The notes under the pieces: model-generated
Databases searched by the model: none
What the model saw: only the letters and a program-made list of their open reading frames with translations
Told to the model about the DNA's origin: nothing
Assembly (NCBI GenBank): GCA_004352715.1
Contig: SCFE01000032.1
Span: 1,775,227-1,839,226 of the forward strand
Direction: 5' to 3'
Length of the DNA stretch: 64,000 nt
From: Hofstenia miamia
Lineage: Eukaryota > Xenacoelomorpha > Acoela
Shown here: positions 33,601 through 45,549 of the stretch, piece after piece
Layout: each line of letters starts with the position of its first letter
How positions within the stretch are numbered: the stretch's first letter is position 1
Program-made: the position numbers and the translations under genes

Positions 33601-35959
33601 GTAAACCATGTTTTAGCATTTTTAACTTAATTAAATTAAAATTTACAGAAAATTCACTCTTGGTCTAAATTCATTTGCTGGGACTGTATTCTGTGGTTTT
33701 TTCAGAATTTGTAATTATATGGTTGAAATATCCATCAGTGATATAATAAATTTTTTTGGGCTCAGAAAGACAAATGTCATTTGGAAATAATTAAATTTTT
33801 TTAATGCTTAGCATATAATATCAAAAATTCAATTCACTGCTACACTTTAATGTATGTTTAATATGTTTCCTAATAATAAATATTTTTTTAAAAAGCTTTT
33901 ATGTAACACATTATAATTTTTAGACATGTTTACATTAATTGCAAGAAATTGAATTCATTTGCCATTTTTCATAAAAGATAAAACAACTTCCAATAAAAAA
34001 TATCAATTTACATTAGATATATGTATTACAAGAAAAGAGAAAATACAAAACACAAAAAAACATACCATATTTTTCAATAAAATCAGGCCTTCATCAAACA
34101 TCTCAGTAATAATAACAAAGTCAAAGAGCTTATCAAGTTTCTCTATTTCTCTTTGAATCACAGTAGTATTTGTCTCCAAACTAGGAATTGATTTGTTGCT
34201 GCTCATTTGAAAATAATACCAATTACTTCCTTTGTATCCAAGTTTAGAATTGTTTCTATATTTGGGGAAATTGATTGCTAAGTGTTCAGCTGCCTAAATA
34301 TTATACAGTTCTGCTATGATAATGAAAATTAAGTAGGTATGAAAATTTGATAATTACTTTAGATTAGACTAAGTGCACAATGTGAATTCAAGTTCTACGA
34401 AGTTCTAATAATTGTGATCAATACTATAACAACGCACTAAAAATCTGCACAAACACTAATTGTGAAAGCTTCAATTAAAAGGGTATTTAAAGAAGGGAAA
34501 CAGTGAATGAACTCAGGTGGATGGGCCAACAGTAATACCCATAGGTTACATGTGAAATGAGGCATACATGTCTTGTGTTTTCAATGAGCGAATGTCACCC
34601 AAACCACGCGACATTCAACCACTCAAATAGAGCACATGAAAAACTTTCGAATATCAGAAGATTTTGATTTTCTCGAGCATCTTATGTCTTCTGTAAGCAT
34701 GTAAAACCAAAAACATGCATGTTTCCGAATAATTATAAATTAACAATTGTACAGTAATTTAACACAAATTAGACCAATAATACTAATGAAATTTTTAGCC
34801 GAAATTATTGTGATAACACAAGACATACATGTGTCATGCATAAATAGGCTGTAAGGCAAAGCGTGGAAGCGTCTGTTATTTTTGCAATCAAATGCAGTAC
34901 AATGTTGTTTTGGAAACTGAGAGCACATAGTAGCTTGTAAAAGAACAAATTTTATTATAATTATAGCAACGCCCAATATAAAGATTGCAGAAGTTTAATA
35001 TTAAAGACCATATCAAAGATCAATTATTGAACAAACAACAAAATATGAGCATGAGCATATTAAAGTTATTTTAAAACCTTGATTTAAATATCACTAAATT
35101 CTACTGCAGTATATTGTAAATATTATTCCTACAAATTTTGTATACTGATGTTGATTGTCAATTCAAAGCCGGTTAGTATATATATTTTTAATATAAAAGT
35201 TATTTTCAAAAGCATATTTTATTAGAAAAGTAAATATAAGTTTGTGTTGTAATAATTTTGATAAAAATATTATAATAGAGATTACAAATTTATCCATGTT
35301 TATTTTATACTTTTTTACATTCAAATTACAAAGTTGGATAAAGCATGTATATTTAAGGAAATTAAGTTAAGAAAAGCTTCATTGCAATAAATTATATATT
35401 ATTTTGCCAAATTCATGAGAAAATACCAACAACTAAATTTTATTATTTTTCTCATATATTTTAAAAAAAAGAACTTATAAAAAATGATATTTACTAAAGT
35501 TCTTTATTTATTAAGTATTCCCTCAATCATTTTTTCTGAAAATAATCTATTTTGATCCCTTATGCTTACCTCAAATGGGTCAACGATTGGGAGCTTAAGG
35601 TGCGTTGCTAATGAATAATACGAAATCCGAGACTCCAATGCCGTTCGGACATCCCTTAAAATCGTCATATACAGTGTATCTGGAGACTTTGGGAAGATCT
35701 TTGTGATTGCAGCTTCATTAAACACCATATGATTAAAAGCTATTTCTGGTATTTGATCCAGTGATTTTGCAAAACTTAGCTTGAAAGATTTTCTAGTTGG
35801 GAATACGTGACCTGATTTAGGCAAAACAGCGTACTTCTTGTGCCTGATTGCAAATCGTTGTAATATACTTACTATGGTGGTTGATGCAGTTTTATGTGTT
35901 TTTAGAAAATAGATTTTTTCAATTGATTTTTGAAAAGAAACAAAATTGAGCTGTTCCAT
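29573..35959 (-). CDS. Galactose-3-O-sulfotransferase-like enzyme, 4 exons
   Basis: Coding exons, 5' to 3' on the minus strand, are 35959-35570, 34293-34066, 32304-32137 and 29794-29573. The introns are GT-AG (gtaagc, gtatgt, gtaaat; all acceptors tag) and all are phase 0, so the joined frame is 335 codons plus stop. The family moves sulfate from PAPS to O-3 of galactose on glycolipids or glycans in the Golgi. Visible features are FLKTHKTASTTI (residues 18-29), the PAPS 5'-phosphosulfate loop; LRDVRTALESRISYY (101-115), the 3'-phosphate region; FDFVIITEMFDEGLILLK in exon 2 (positions about 182-199); and YLKLNARK in exon 3. Known members have about 420 residues and an N-terminal signal anchor, which is missing here. 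The first exon has a possible acceptor just upstream (caatttag, about 35980), so an anchor exon may lie farther 5'. Otherwise the protein would be cytosolic and probably inactive. The exact acceptor sugar cannot be told. Confidence 0.85.
29795..32136 (-). other. Intron 3 of the sulfotransferase gene
   Basis: The intron is bounded by a gtaaat donor (at 32136) and a tag acceptor (at 29795). It contains two TA microsatellites (30494-30525, 30609-30649) around a 37-base gap (30526-30562) and a solo LTR at 30650-31467. Otherwise it is AT-rich. Confidence 0.8.
30650..31467. repeat. Solo LTR in a TA microsatellite (818 bases)
   Basis: The tips are TGTGGCAT at 30650 and ATGCCACA at 31467, an 8-base inverted pair starting TG and ending CA. 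TATA repeats flank both sides, so an ATAT target duplication is likely but cannot be distinguished from the microsatellite. The interior is richer in G and C than the intron around it and is unlike LTR families A and B. Orientation is not fixed. Confidence 0.65.
32305..34065 (-). other. Intron 2 of the sulfotransferase gene
   Basis: The intron has a gtatgt donor and a ctcttag acceptor. It contains an AAT microsatellite (33264-33283) and a SINE-like tRNA-derived unit (33284-33490). The rest is AT-rich. Confidence 0.75.
33284..33490 (+). mobile_element. tRNA-derived SINE
   Basis: It begins gggaccc and carries an A box (tggccaagggg, 33293-33303) and a B box (ggttcgagccc, 33336-33346) at tRNA spacing, preceded by (aat)n. 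The acceptor stem does not pair well and the unit continues with about 140 bases of non-tRNA body, ending in an A-rich ttcaaaaattatt. This fits a SINE and not a working tRNA gene. It lies in sulfotransferase intron 2, opposite to the gene. Confidence 0.7.
34294..35569 (-). other. Intron 1 of the sulfotransferase gene
   Basis: The intron has the strong donor gag|gtaagcat at 35569 and a tttag acceptor at 34294. AT-rich; no element recognised. Confidence 0.75.
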
Positions 35960-36000
35960 GTGATACAGAAAATTTCTAAATTGAAATTATATATCCAAAT

Positions 36001-36039
<39 letters not shown>

Positions 36040-38880
36040 ATATATATTGTGTGTGTTGTGCTAGTTTGAAATAATCAAAATTTATATTAGTAACTGATAT
36101 TTTTACAAATACACTAAACCAGATATTAAAAAATCATATTCAGTTGTATATGAGAAATTAATATTTTAGAATCTCCAAGTATATGATTACTGAAGAATCA
36201 ATTGACATGGGAACAAGATATATATCTCGCCAATATTTAACTGCCCTAACATGTTTAGTTCAGGTAACTATTCCTTTAAATTTTAAATTTTCATGATTTT
36301 TAGGAATCCGTCAGTTTTCACAAAATGACATTTTCAAAATCTCGTTTTTTGTAATGCGTGAATATTTTTGTTTGAATTTCATCTCATGATAAAAATAATA
36401 ATATTTTATTATATATTAAATATAGGTTTATGTGCTTTCTTAAAACTTGATTTAATTTAAATTGAAGATATTTTGTTATTCAAATGGCTAATATAAATTT
36501 AAATGCTTGAAATTATACTATAAATGAAAACAGATTTTCATACTACTAATTAAATATTACCATATTGTTATGTAATGCTTGGCACATCGTAATATTAAGG
36601 TTGAAATATTGTTATTAATCGCTTGCCATATTGAATACTAAATGCTTGCCATGTCAAGAAATTTGAATCATTTTAATTACACACCACTAAGCGGAGGAAA
36701 ACAAAATTCATTTGCTTCAAAATATATTTAATGCGTATTGACTATATTGCATATGAAATGTCATCTAGAAAGCAACAATGAAATAGGATATCGGGTGTCG
36801 GAAATTATGGAAGGCACTATAAGTGCATTGGCTAACACTTAAGGAATTCAGAAATTTCATAGAAAGAATGAATAAGCAAGTCAGTTTAAATCAAAATCTC
36901 TTTCCCAAATCAGAGCTGTTTTTCTGAATTTTATGAAGAGAAATCAACGGACATTTGTCACTATTTGACACAATAAGATACATGATGGATGGATGTATAT
37001 ATATATATATATATAAAGATATAATGATCATTAAGTTTTTCGTCAAAGTTTGTTAGATTATGATTAGCATAATAGAGGCAGAGAATAGTGTATGAATTTT
37101 ATAATACATAAAATCATTGAAATAACCGAAAACATTTTATGAATACATGGTCGCAAAGATTTTTACTACTTATCACAAGCATATTTTATAATTTTTCAAT
37201 TTGCCCGATTTATATATATATACATATATAAAAGTAATATCATAATTTTAAAACAAAATAGCAATTCTAATTATGTTCATTTCACTGCTTAAACTGCGCA
37301 CATAGATTCATTACAACGAACAAAGGGGTAATGCCCTGTATGATTTATATTCCTAAAAGAGTGTGATTTTGTCAAAGGGAATCAACGTAAAATGGGATTG
37401 GCAGAACTCTACTAACCATATGGCTCAAAAACATTACAACGAAAAAAGTTAAATTTCCCGTAGGTATCTCATCAGGAAATTAAATAATGGAAAATTTGTG
37501 GAAATTTGAATTTTTATTTTTTTGCAAAACGACAGTTACAATATTGCGGGCATATATTTAAAAGAAACAATCAAGAAACGTGTATTTTTGACCAATATTA
37601 ACTGAGAAATGCTTGTTCAAATTCGCAAATGTAATAATTCGACTTTGCACAAGAGATATGAGTTCTTTGTAAAACAAATATCTCTATTTTCAATTTTTAT
37701 GTCAATTTCCGACTGATATGGGGCAGGGACTCACCCACGATCCCTGTCATTCTATGTTCACTTTTATATAAATATTAATCCTTCTTACAAGCATCTCTAA
37801 TTCTACAATAAAAATTCATTAATTGAATGTAATTTATATTCTTATATGTACTACTTTCAATTGAAAATATTTTCTATTTTTTCGCAAGAAATCTAGCTTG
37901 AATACAAGCATTGTTTACATAATAATAAATATATTACAATATTAAATCAATCGTGTCATATATGCTGCATTACTTTGAGCATTAGTTGCTATACAAAAAA
38001 ACACTTTGTAATTTATAAATACTGGTATATTATGCAATAATTATTTTTAATATTAAAACTTGTGAAAGAGCTATTGAAGTTCTCTACGATGTTGTAAAAA
38101 GCTTGCAAATCAGACGAAAATACATGAACTAATTGCTCACTAAATTAAGACTACCTGCTTATTGTTCCTAGATAGACATAAACAAATCATTTCAATTGCA
38201 CACCACTAAGCGGAGGAAAACTAAATTGATTTGCTTCAAAATAATTGTTGTGCGAAAATTAAATTTGTAAGGTCATTACATGTTTTAACACAAAGTGAAA
38301 TAGTGCGAATTAAACAAGAAGGCTAAGTCAGCAATAAATCATCATAGATGGTTTTGTAGATTGATGCTTTGGCGTAAACCGTGTTTGAAATAGACACTTT
38401 CAATTTTTCTATTGAAAGATCGACGTCGGAAATCAAATTTTTAAAAATCTTTGCAAATTCTTTAAGAGATCAACAACATAATATGTAATAGCGAAATATC
38501 AGACAAACCCCTCCTGACAGGGATTGATCATAGATACTTTTCTAGATGATAAAGAAAGGTAAGAATTTATTATTTCATTTTCTCACTAATGTATTAACAC
38601 AGCAAATTTCAAACGCACAAAATTGAAAATAATATTTCTCAAATTATTAAATGAACCTAATTTCTTCCTATGGATATCTTGGAAAGCGTGATCCATGCAA
38701 TGAATGCTGCGTTTGCCAATCATTTCATATTAGTTTGACTAGGGTACTTTTTCTACATTGAAGACTTTAGGCCTATTTCGTAATAATAGAATAGCGATTC
38801 CTCCTTGAGAATAAATTTATATCCGATTTAAAATGCGAGAAAATATGGCATGGAAAGAAAATTTCTACAAATAACAAATT
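35960..38880. other. AT-rich 5' flank of the sulfotransferase gene
   Basis: No coding exon could be supported. It holds TA microsatellites at 36001-36048, 36995-37014 and 37211-37230, and a dispersed pair of about 70 bases (next entry). A missing 5' exon with a signal anchor might be here, but none was recognised. Confidence 0.5.
36664..38258 (+). repeat. Direct repeat pair of about 70 bases (36664-36735, 38188-38258)
   Basis: Both copies contain cacaccactaagcggagg followed by aaaac(a/t)aaatt.atttgcttcaaaata. The spacing is 1.52 kb. The G-rich core stands out in an AT-rich area. It could be the ends of a decayed element or a dispersed small repeat. Confidence 0.65.
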
Positions 38881-38889
38881 CAATGGGAT

Positions 38890-39002
38890 TATTAACATGA
38901 TTGGACGTATATGCGGACCTACTTGTTGGGGTGAACTAGGCCCCTGCAAGCCCAGTATTTCTAGCATGAGCCAAGCCCAAGCCGGGCCCAAGCCAAGCCT
39001 TT

Positions 39003-39044
<42 letters not shown>
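38890..39044. repeat. GC-rich block followed by TA microsatellite
   Basis: The stretch 38905-39000 is much richer in G and C than its surroundings and ends in reiterated gccaagccc/gccgggccc words, then (TA)n at 39006-39044. Repeated GGGCTTGG/GGGCCCGG words at an element end resemble the subterminal repeats of some DNA transposons. No opposite end was found, so class is not assigned. Confidence 0.4.
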
Positions 39045-39047
<3 letters not shown>

Positions 39048-39406
39048 CTCACTGGTTGTATTGTAAAAGTAAAAATAGTATCAGTAGAAACTTTTGAATA
39101 CAAAGTAATTATAACAAATAAATATATGGAAAAACGTTAGTTTTGGAAACTTAATAAATCCTTTTTCCAATATCAAAAAATTAAAGTTTCTACATTATGT
39201 GCAAATAGACTTTTTCACTTTGGAGACATTATAGCAGAATCAAGAGAATTGATTCTCTCAGAAGCAACATTTGTTGCTTGAACCGGTAAAACTATTATAG
39301 CAACACAAGATAAACAGAGGAATTCGTTCCTATTACTTTTCCAGTGTCCAATAGGATCAGAGTTTGGCTGGATTTCTTTCCAAAATATAAGCCACTATAT
39401 CTTGTT
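39045..39406. other. Spacer, nothing recognised
   Basis: There is no ORF and no repeat end. Confidence 0.3.
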
Positions 39407-39613
39407 TCAGCAGTCACTTATGCCCAGCAGTGATTGGCTATCCTTAGAATGCTCAACAGACTGCACTTGAATCCTGCGCCTCTTTGCTTCCTGTATGCTT
39501 CTCTCAGCAATGCTTGCAGATGCAACCATGTCCGTACTCTGGTCTTGCGCATCATCACTGCTAGATGTAAGAAATGGCAGTCTTTCAGTGTTGCGTGACA
39601 TTATCACCTCCAT
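39407..39613 (-). CDS. Unrecognised small ORF of coding-like composition
   Basis: A 68-residue frame starts at a true ATG at 39613. Composition is unlike the local AT-rich noise: it is Ser/Asp-rich at residues 17-30 and carries a basic EAKRRRIQ word that could be a nuclear signal. The codons use more G and C than the flanks. It may be an exon, a transposase N-terminus or the start of a decayed element ORF. No family recognised. Confidence 0.3.
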   Translation of the reverse strand: MEVIMSRNTERLPFLTSSSDDAQDQSTDMVASASIAERSIQEAKRRRIQVQSVEHSKDSQSLLGISDC

Positions 39614-39639
39614 AAAGAACTGATTTGCTTGCTCAATTT

Positions 39640-41660
39640 AACTATTGGAAAAAAATTAATCCTTGCATGGCAATCTAAAAATGTGGCAGCAAAATAAAAT
39701 AGGATCAGTAAGCTGAATTCGCTTATAATACCTTTAGAGTTAACAACTATTGATAATATTCCTGTGAATGTAAGACCATATTGCATTCCTCCTGCATATT
39801 TATAGGAATGGAATGAACAAATTGACTCTCTTTTCAAGTTAGGAGTAATTAAGAAATCATTCTCAAGCTGGTTTTCACCTCTGGCCTTGGTACATAAAAA
39901 GAATGGGAGCTTACAAGTATGTGTTGACCATAGGGCCACAGTAAGTAAAACATTGTTGGAGGTAGATCATACCCTCTCCTTTGAATTAATGATTTTCTTG
40001 ATGCTCTTAGCATTTGTAAGTTTTTTATTACTCTTGACTTGGTACCACCAAATGAAAATTTGACCTTTGAGCAGACTTTATCCAATTTTTGCAAGTGACT
40101 TCAACTCTAAAAAAGCTGGATTATGACTTTGTGCAAAAAATGTGTGTTTTTCCATAAAGAGGTAAAGTTCCTAGGCCATAAAGTGTCAGAAAAAGGAGTT
40201 GAATTTGACCTTGAAAAAATTGAAGCAGTAAATCCCTTTCAAAAACCTTTTTACGCTTGAAAGATCAACCATACTGTTGGAACCACAGCAGTAGGCCTTT
40301 GAAACATTGATGTTAAAACTCACACAATAGGGGCCAAATTAGGTCAGAAAGATGGAGAATTAAAAAATATCAGTACATATATAAGCAAAGCATTAAAAGG
40401 AGCTGAATTAAATTATTCAACAACCAAGAAAGAGCGTTTTAGTATGGTTTGGGCTGTAAAGAAATTCAGCTTAAATTCCAGCTTAAAATGGTTGGCCAAT
40501 TTCAAAGAACGTAGTCCTCAAGTTTTTCACTGGCGGATTTCTTAGTAGAATTCTGCTTTGAGATCATTCATAAACCTAGGGAGAAACATCAAAATGCTGA
40601 TGCCTTAAGTAGATTGGAGCCACTACAATATGATAGCCAAGAAGAAGTTGATGCTCCATGATCTATGTTAACCTTTTCTATTCAGTTAGGACATCAAGGA
40701 AAAGAGCATTTTAGAAAAGCTCAACAGGATGATCCAGTCATAGCTCCAATATATTGACTAATGTTTGAAAATGAAGAGTGTAAGAAACCAGAAAAGAAGG
40801 AGTTGGTTGGTTCATCAAGGGAGACATATTTGTACTGGAATAGATGGGACAACTTACAGTTGAAAGATCAAATTTTATATATCAAGACTGATGCAGGGCA
40901 AACTAAACTAGTCATACCAAGGCAATATGTAAGTCAAATATTAAATGCAGTTCACCATTAACCTAAGCAAGAATAAGACTCTGGCCAAGGTTAAAGACTT
41001 ATATTATTGGAAAGGACAATCTGGTGACATTTTTTCATGGATTAACAACTGCCAGGAATGCAGTGCTTGAAAATTTCCAGTTCCTATCATTTAGGCTTCA
41101 TTAAAATCAATTAAAAAAAGGATACACCTTTGAAGTTCTAAGTTTAGATTTTATGGGACCTCTACCAAAGAGTAATCAGTGGGTATTGGCAATGGTTGAT
41201 TTGCTTACAAAGTATTCATTTGCTTTTGCATTACCTGATTCACTAGCAGAAACAACAGCTAAAGTAATAGTCACCAGGGTATTCATGCAATTTGGCATTC
41301 CAGATGACATTCTAACTGATCAGGGATGCAATTTTGAAAGTAATTTAATACATCAGCTGTGCTACCTGCTGGATATAAAGAAACTGAAAACCACAACCTT
41401 TCATCCTCATTGTAATGGACAAACAGAAAGATGGAACAAGACATTAATTGAGATTGCCTCCAAGTACATTGAAGAAGATTAGAGTGACTGGGATACCAAT
41501 TTAGAAAACGCCTGTTTTGAAAATAACAGAAATCATCAACAAACCATAGGTATGTCAACTTTTCAGGCTATGTTTGGTTGGAAGGCTAGAATACCAGTAC
41601 AATTACTACCCCAGAATAGCAGAGCTCTCCTTATGACAATATTTATCAGTGCATTTTAGA
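39640..41660 (+). pseudogene. pol: Ty3/gypsy pol relic: RT, RNase H, integrase
   Basis: Blocks follow the Ty3/gypsy order in shifting frames: RT start (GVIKKSFSSWFSPLALVHKK, LQVCVDHR) near 39840-39945; LDLVPP near 40035; the end of RT (FFHKEVKFLGHKVSEKGV) near 40150-40205; RNase H (KALKGAELNYSTTKKERFSMVWAVKKF) near 40388-40465; LKWLANFKERSPQV and KHQNADALSRLEPL near 40485-40625; integrase zinc finger (VHH at 40955; CQECSA near 41055); and the core in an ORF at 41153-41482 with LSLDFMG, LTDQGCNFES and NGQTERWNKTL. The three catalytic acidic residues of integrase are still visible, but stops break the whole. LTR B DNA follows at about 41765. Confidence 0.8.
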
Positions 41661-41764
41661 CGGTAGTTTAAATATAAGTAATGTTCAGAATGAAATAATA
41701 GAAAAAACAAGAAAAGCACAAGAAATTATGTGTGATTATTATAATAAAAAAGTAATGTACAACA

Positions 41765-42733
41765 TAATGTGTAACAAAGAAATATAACAAGGGGAAACCA
41801 AGACTAATAACAAACTATTAATGTGTATGTTTTAAATTTTTGTAAAAACATAATTATCACCTAAATTTTGTAAAACAATTATCTCTGCTGTTTTTGAGAG
41901 ATAAGTTGTCAGAGACTTGTTTCACAAAAAGACAAAGATGAAACTGCTCCACCTAATTTAATGATGATGTTAAGAACAAGTACATGCCAATTGATTATAT
42001 GTTTGTGCAAATTTACTATAAATAGATTGTATCAGATTAATTGAGTAATGAATTTAGTTTCACTGGAATTATCTTTGTTAAATTACCTGGTTTGACTATA
42101 TATGACAACAGAAAGCTAAACATTCAAGTCCATGAGAAGTTCTCAGGAATTTACATGGTGTGGCTGGTAGCCTGAAACTCAACTTGTGTTCATATTTTAG
42201 GGATATTGATAAGAGTTTTAATCTGTTTAGCTTTCCTACCAATTCATTTAGTGAAATAAGAGCATGTCATCAAATATCTGGAATGCTACCCTTAGATTAA
42301 CCCGTTTTAGATCGAAATTCTTACAGTATAATAATACAATCTATTATACATACAAGGTGTCTTATATCTTAGATGTTCACAATGTTTGTTAGTTTAAGTA
42401 TTTGCAAAGTTAACATATCTTACAGACAGTCTAGGAACTCATTTCTGCAGGCCCCATTAATTGTTTACATGTATACAGGGCAAATATATTTATGTTTACA
42501 TGTAGGGTTATTTATCTGTAGGATGTATAATAGGCTGATGCATTCAGGTTGCAAACAATCATTTAGTGCAAACTTCCATCATAACAAAAACAATCAATGC
42601 ACTAAATTTAATCAGAATTCCAATTACCATGCACTGAGAGCACTTCCTTGCTCTGAGGCGTGTTTGTGAGTAACAACTAATTCCATGGTAACTGGTGATT
42701 ATTATAAGTGTCTGTTCTTCCTATTGTTGCATT
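41765..42733 (+). repeat. Family B LTR, forward
   Basis: It matches the minus-strand reading of 22505-23280 and 43467-44461: a TATA-like ctataaatagattg near 42016, the agctttc.t.c stretch near 42225, ttagatc.aaattctta near 42307 and attatacatacaaggt near 42340. A primer-site-like word follows at 42737. The left edge is uncertain. Confidence 0.55.
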
Positions 42734-42736
42734 GCT

Positions 42737-42755
42737 TGGCATCAGATTTTGACCC
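42737..42755 (+). promoter_or_regulatory. Primer-binding-site-like word
   Basis: tggcatcagattttgaccc starts with TGG, as expected for pairing to a tRNA 3' CCA. It follows the forward LTR and has equivalents next to the other family B LTRs (27569-27587, about 43450-43466 and 21139-21157 on the minus strand). Confidence 0.45.
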
Positions 42756-42959
42756 TGATGACATCTAGCTGTGGATCTAAAGAATGTTCAATTAGTGGTT
42801 GTACTACAAGTGGTTGTATCTACAATTGTAACCAATATTGTTAATTGATATTACTTTGATCTCATGCTTTAATGTTTGGAATTGCACACATTGTGAAAAA
42901 ATTGGTCTAGCCATACCTAATATTGTCCATTCTAATCATTGTTCAGATTCCACATTGTC

Positions 42960-43345
42960 TCTAATTTTATTAAGAATGATCAGTGTGACTGGGATACCCA
43001 TTTAGAAAATGCCTGTTTTGCATATTATACAAATCAACAACAAACCATAGGTGTGCCACCATTTCAGGCTATGTTTGGTTGAAAGGCTAGAGTACCAGTA
43101 CAATTACTACTCCCTGAACCAAAAGAACAGACCTCTCAATATGACAATATTCATCAGTATACCTTAGACCTAAAATGAAATTTAAGTAATGTTCAGAAGG
43201 AAATAAAAGAAAAAACAGGAAATGCACAAGAAGTTCTAGTAGAATCTTGCCCACCCATAATTTGCTACAAATTAGAAGTTGCTCATCAATTTCCACAAGT
43301 ATATGTGATATGTCAGGTGTTGCAGCTCCCAGGACCTTCTCAACC
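42960..43345 (+). pseudogene. pol: Second integrase C-terminal fragment
   Basis: The reading SDWDTHLENACF, QQQTIGVPPFQAMFG and ARVPVQLLLPEPKE repeats the stretch at 41488-41640 (SDWDTNLENACF, TIGMSTFQAMFGW, ARIPVQLL) with clear divergence. It then runs further (YDNIHQYTLDLK). It is a separate relic, not an echo of the first. It sits between a forward and a reverse family B LTR. Confidence 0.65.
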
Positions 43346-44461
43346 TAACTTTGTTGCTTAACTTATTAACTAAATTAATTTTGCATCAGCATTGCTGAAT
43401 ACTTGAACTAACAACCATTTGTTTAGATTGAGAGCATTGGATGGCAGAGGGTAGATACCTGACGCCAATCTATGTGCAAGAGAAGATATCTTCTTTGGAA
43501 ACAGCTCCAGACTACTTGGAGATGACAGTGGAAACCAATGGTTCTCTCAGTGCATGTGATGTTGTCTCAGTGATGTTGTGTATGTGATAGGATAACTTAC
43601 TAATTTAATGCATTGATTATTCTTGTTATCATTGCTGTGTAAATAAAAGGAAGTAATGCAACCTCAATGCTTTTGCCTTACATATAATAACCTTACAGTT
43701 ATAATAGTACATGTTACACTTTCATACATGTGAACAATCAATGCCATCTGCAATAAAACTGTTTTGTAAATAGATGAATAGTCCAATAACTTACTGATAA
43801 GTAAATATATTGTAAAAAATTTTAAATAGTAATTGTAGAGCATTTCAAATCTATAAATGGTTGTCCTAAAAGTAATAATAGTAATATTTGTTCATGAATG
43901 ATAGGAAAGCTATAACAGATAAAAATCCCTATCCCTATTCTTAACTTAAAAGCACATCAAGAAGTCTAGGCTACCAGCCACACTGCACTTTTGAAAGGCT
44001 ATCATGTGCAGGCTGCTCCAGAATTCTGTTAATTGTATTTAGGGACCACTGTAGGATTACTCTAGTGCTTGAACATTTAGCTTTCCATGTAATTATTAAA
44101 TAACCTGACAAAATAAAGAAGTAAATCCAGTAAAATTCATTCATCACAAATAAAATCAATCACTGCATATTTATATTGAATAGTTGTAAACAATCAAATA
44201 CTCAACTAGTACCTGTTATTAGATGTTGTTGACAATTTTACAGTTTCCCAGTTTTTCTTCATCTGCTGTTAATTATGCACATCAGCATTCATTAGTGTGA
44301 GTAATATCATCCTTTGATATTAATATCAAATACTGCTTTTATAATTATGTAGAAATAATCAAATTGTAATAACCATGTGTTTACAATTAATTATTATTAC
44401 AATTGAGTCTTAATTGTTCCCATTCTTTTTCTCATCTTGACCACAAATGGATTATGGCACA
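43346..44461 (-). repeat. Leader and family B LTR, reverse
   Basis: The LTR part is about 43467-44461 (995 bases), ending gattatggcaca (44450-44461), with the primer-site-like word at about 43450-43466 and leader to its left. Blocks shared with 22505-23939 include aaagctataa(c/t)(a/g)gataaaaa, ggctaccagcca, tgttgttgacaattt and gtgtttacaatt. Confidence 0.6.
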
Positions 44462-44960
44462 GTATGTGTGATATAATAAGAAAGTAATGTTTAGTCAAGT
44501 CAGGGTTGGTGAAAAAGCTAAGTCAACCCCTATTCAAGGTCATACATAATAATGAAGGTATTGAATGATGGGAATGTTCATATTAAAAATTTTTAAATTT
44601 AAAGGGAACATTTTAAGGAGCCTCCAACAATAAATGGTAATTTACTTGACTTGGAGTTTGTACAAACAAAAAACACAAATGTTACATAACGTCACTTTGG
44701 TCATTCTCCCCATTTGACTGGTGAGTCACAAGAAGATTTGCATATAGGACAACAAATTTAGATTTCAAATCTGGAAACAGAGAATAACTATGACAGCCCT
44801 CCTCTAAAGGCTGTCACAACACCCATATGGATTCTTCAGGAAGTAGAAAATAATTCAGCTCAAAATTCTCTTAGGAAACCTTATCCCATTAGGAACAGGC
44901 AACTACCACATTGCTATGGGACCAGTCTGGCATGGCCATAGGACATGCATGGCATGAAAA
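44462..44960 (+). pseudogene. Possible C-terminal tail of a gypsy pol
   Basis: A readable stretch near 44790-44945 includes NNYDSPPLKAVTTP and LRKPYPIRNRQLPHCYG. A P.R.RQ.P..YG motif is common at the end of gypsy polyproteins, behind the chromodomain or GPY/F part. The rest is decayed. This call leans on one motif. Confidence 0.35.
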
Positions 44961-45549
44961 TATGGAAATGAAATTAACTGTGCATGCCTGAATTATTAGA
45001 TAACTGTTTGTTTGAATAATTTACCATGATAAAAACAGACAAAGGGAAAGCTACCCTTTGAGTGTTGGTACAAAAATTGCAACTTCAACAGGAAAAGGCC
45101 TGAATGAGGGTAACAGTAAACAGGGTGATATGGCAGATGGGAACAATGGAAATGTAGATGAAGAGAATAAAAGATTTGGAGGAAAGGACTGGTGATTTGG
45201 AAAACAGAATGAACAGGTTTGAAGAAAACTTAGAAGAGTGTTGAAAAGATTAGAAAGATTACATAGAAGGATGGACATGCAAGACATTAGAGCCCACATG
45301 CATATGGATGTTTTTCATTGACTATTTATTTATGTTAGGATGACTCAGCATATAGAGGACTACAGTTTCTTTGGGTTTCTTTTATACATCTTTATAAAGC
45401 TATAACATTATGTAAGTACTGTATGTAAATGGATATTTGGTAAAATAAATCTGGCTATATGTTAGACTGTGTGGTGGTATGTTTTAGTCTGCATGAATAA
45501 ATAAATCAATAAATATGAACATGTAAATGGTTCTACTTAGAAGTTGTAT
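44961..45549. other. Decayed retroelement DNA
   Basis: A short coiled-coil-like reading (RIKDLEERTGDLENRMNRFEENLEE in two parts) is visible on the plus strand near 45160-45240. The remainder shows aataaa words and AT-rich DNA, possibly a decayed LTR near 45340-45550. Confidence 0.35.

Noticed and set aside
38773-38991. Signal-anchor exon for the sulfotransferase
   Set aside because: It has a hydrophobic stretch, but the frame begins in the GC-rich repeat block and no donor or matching phase was seen.
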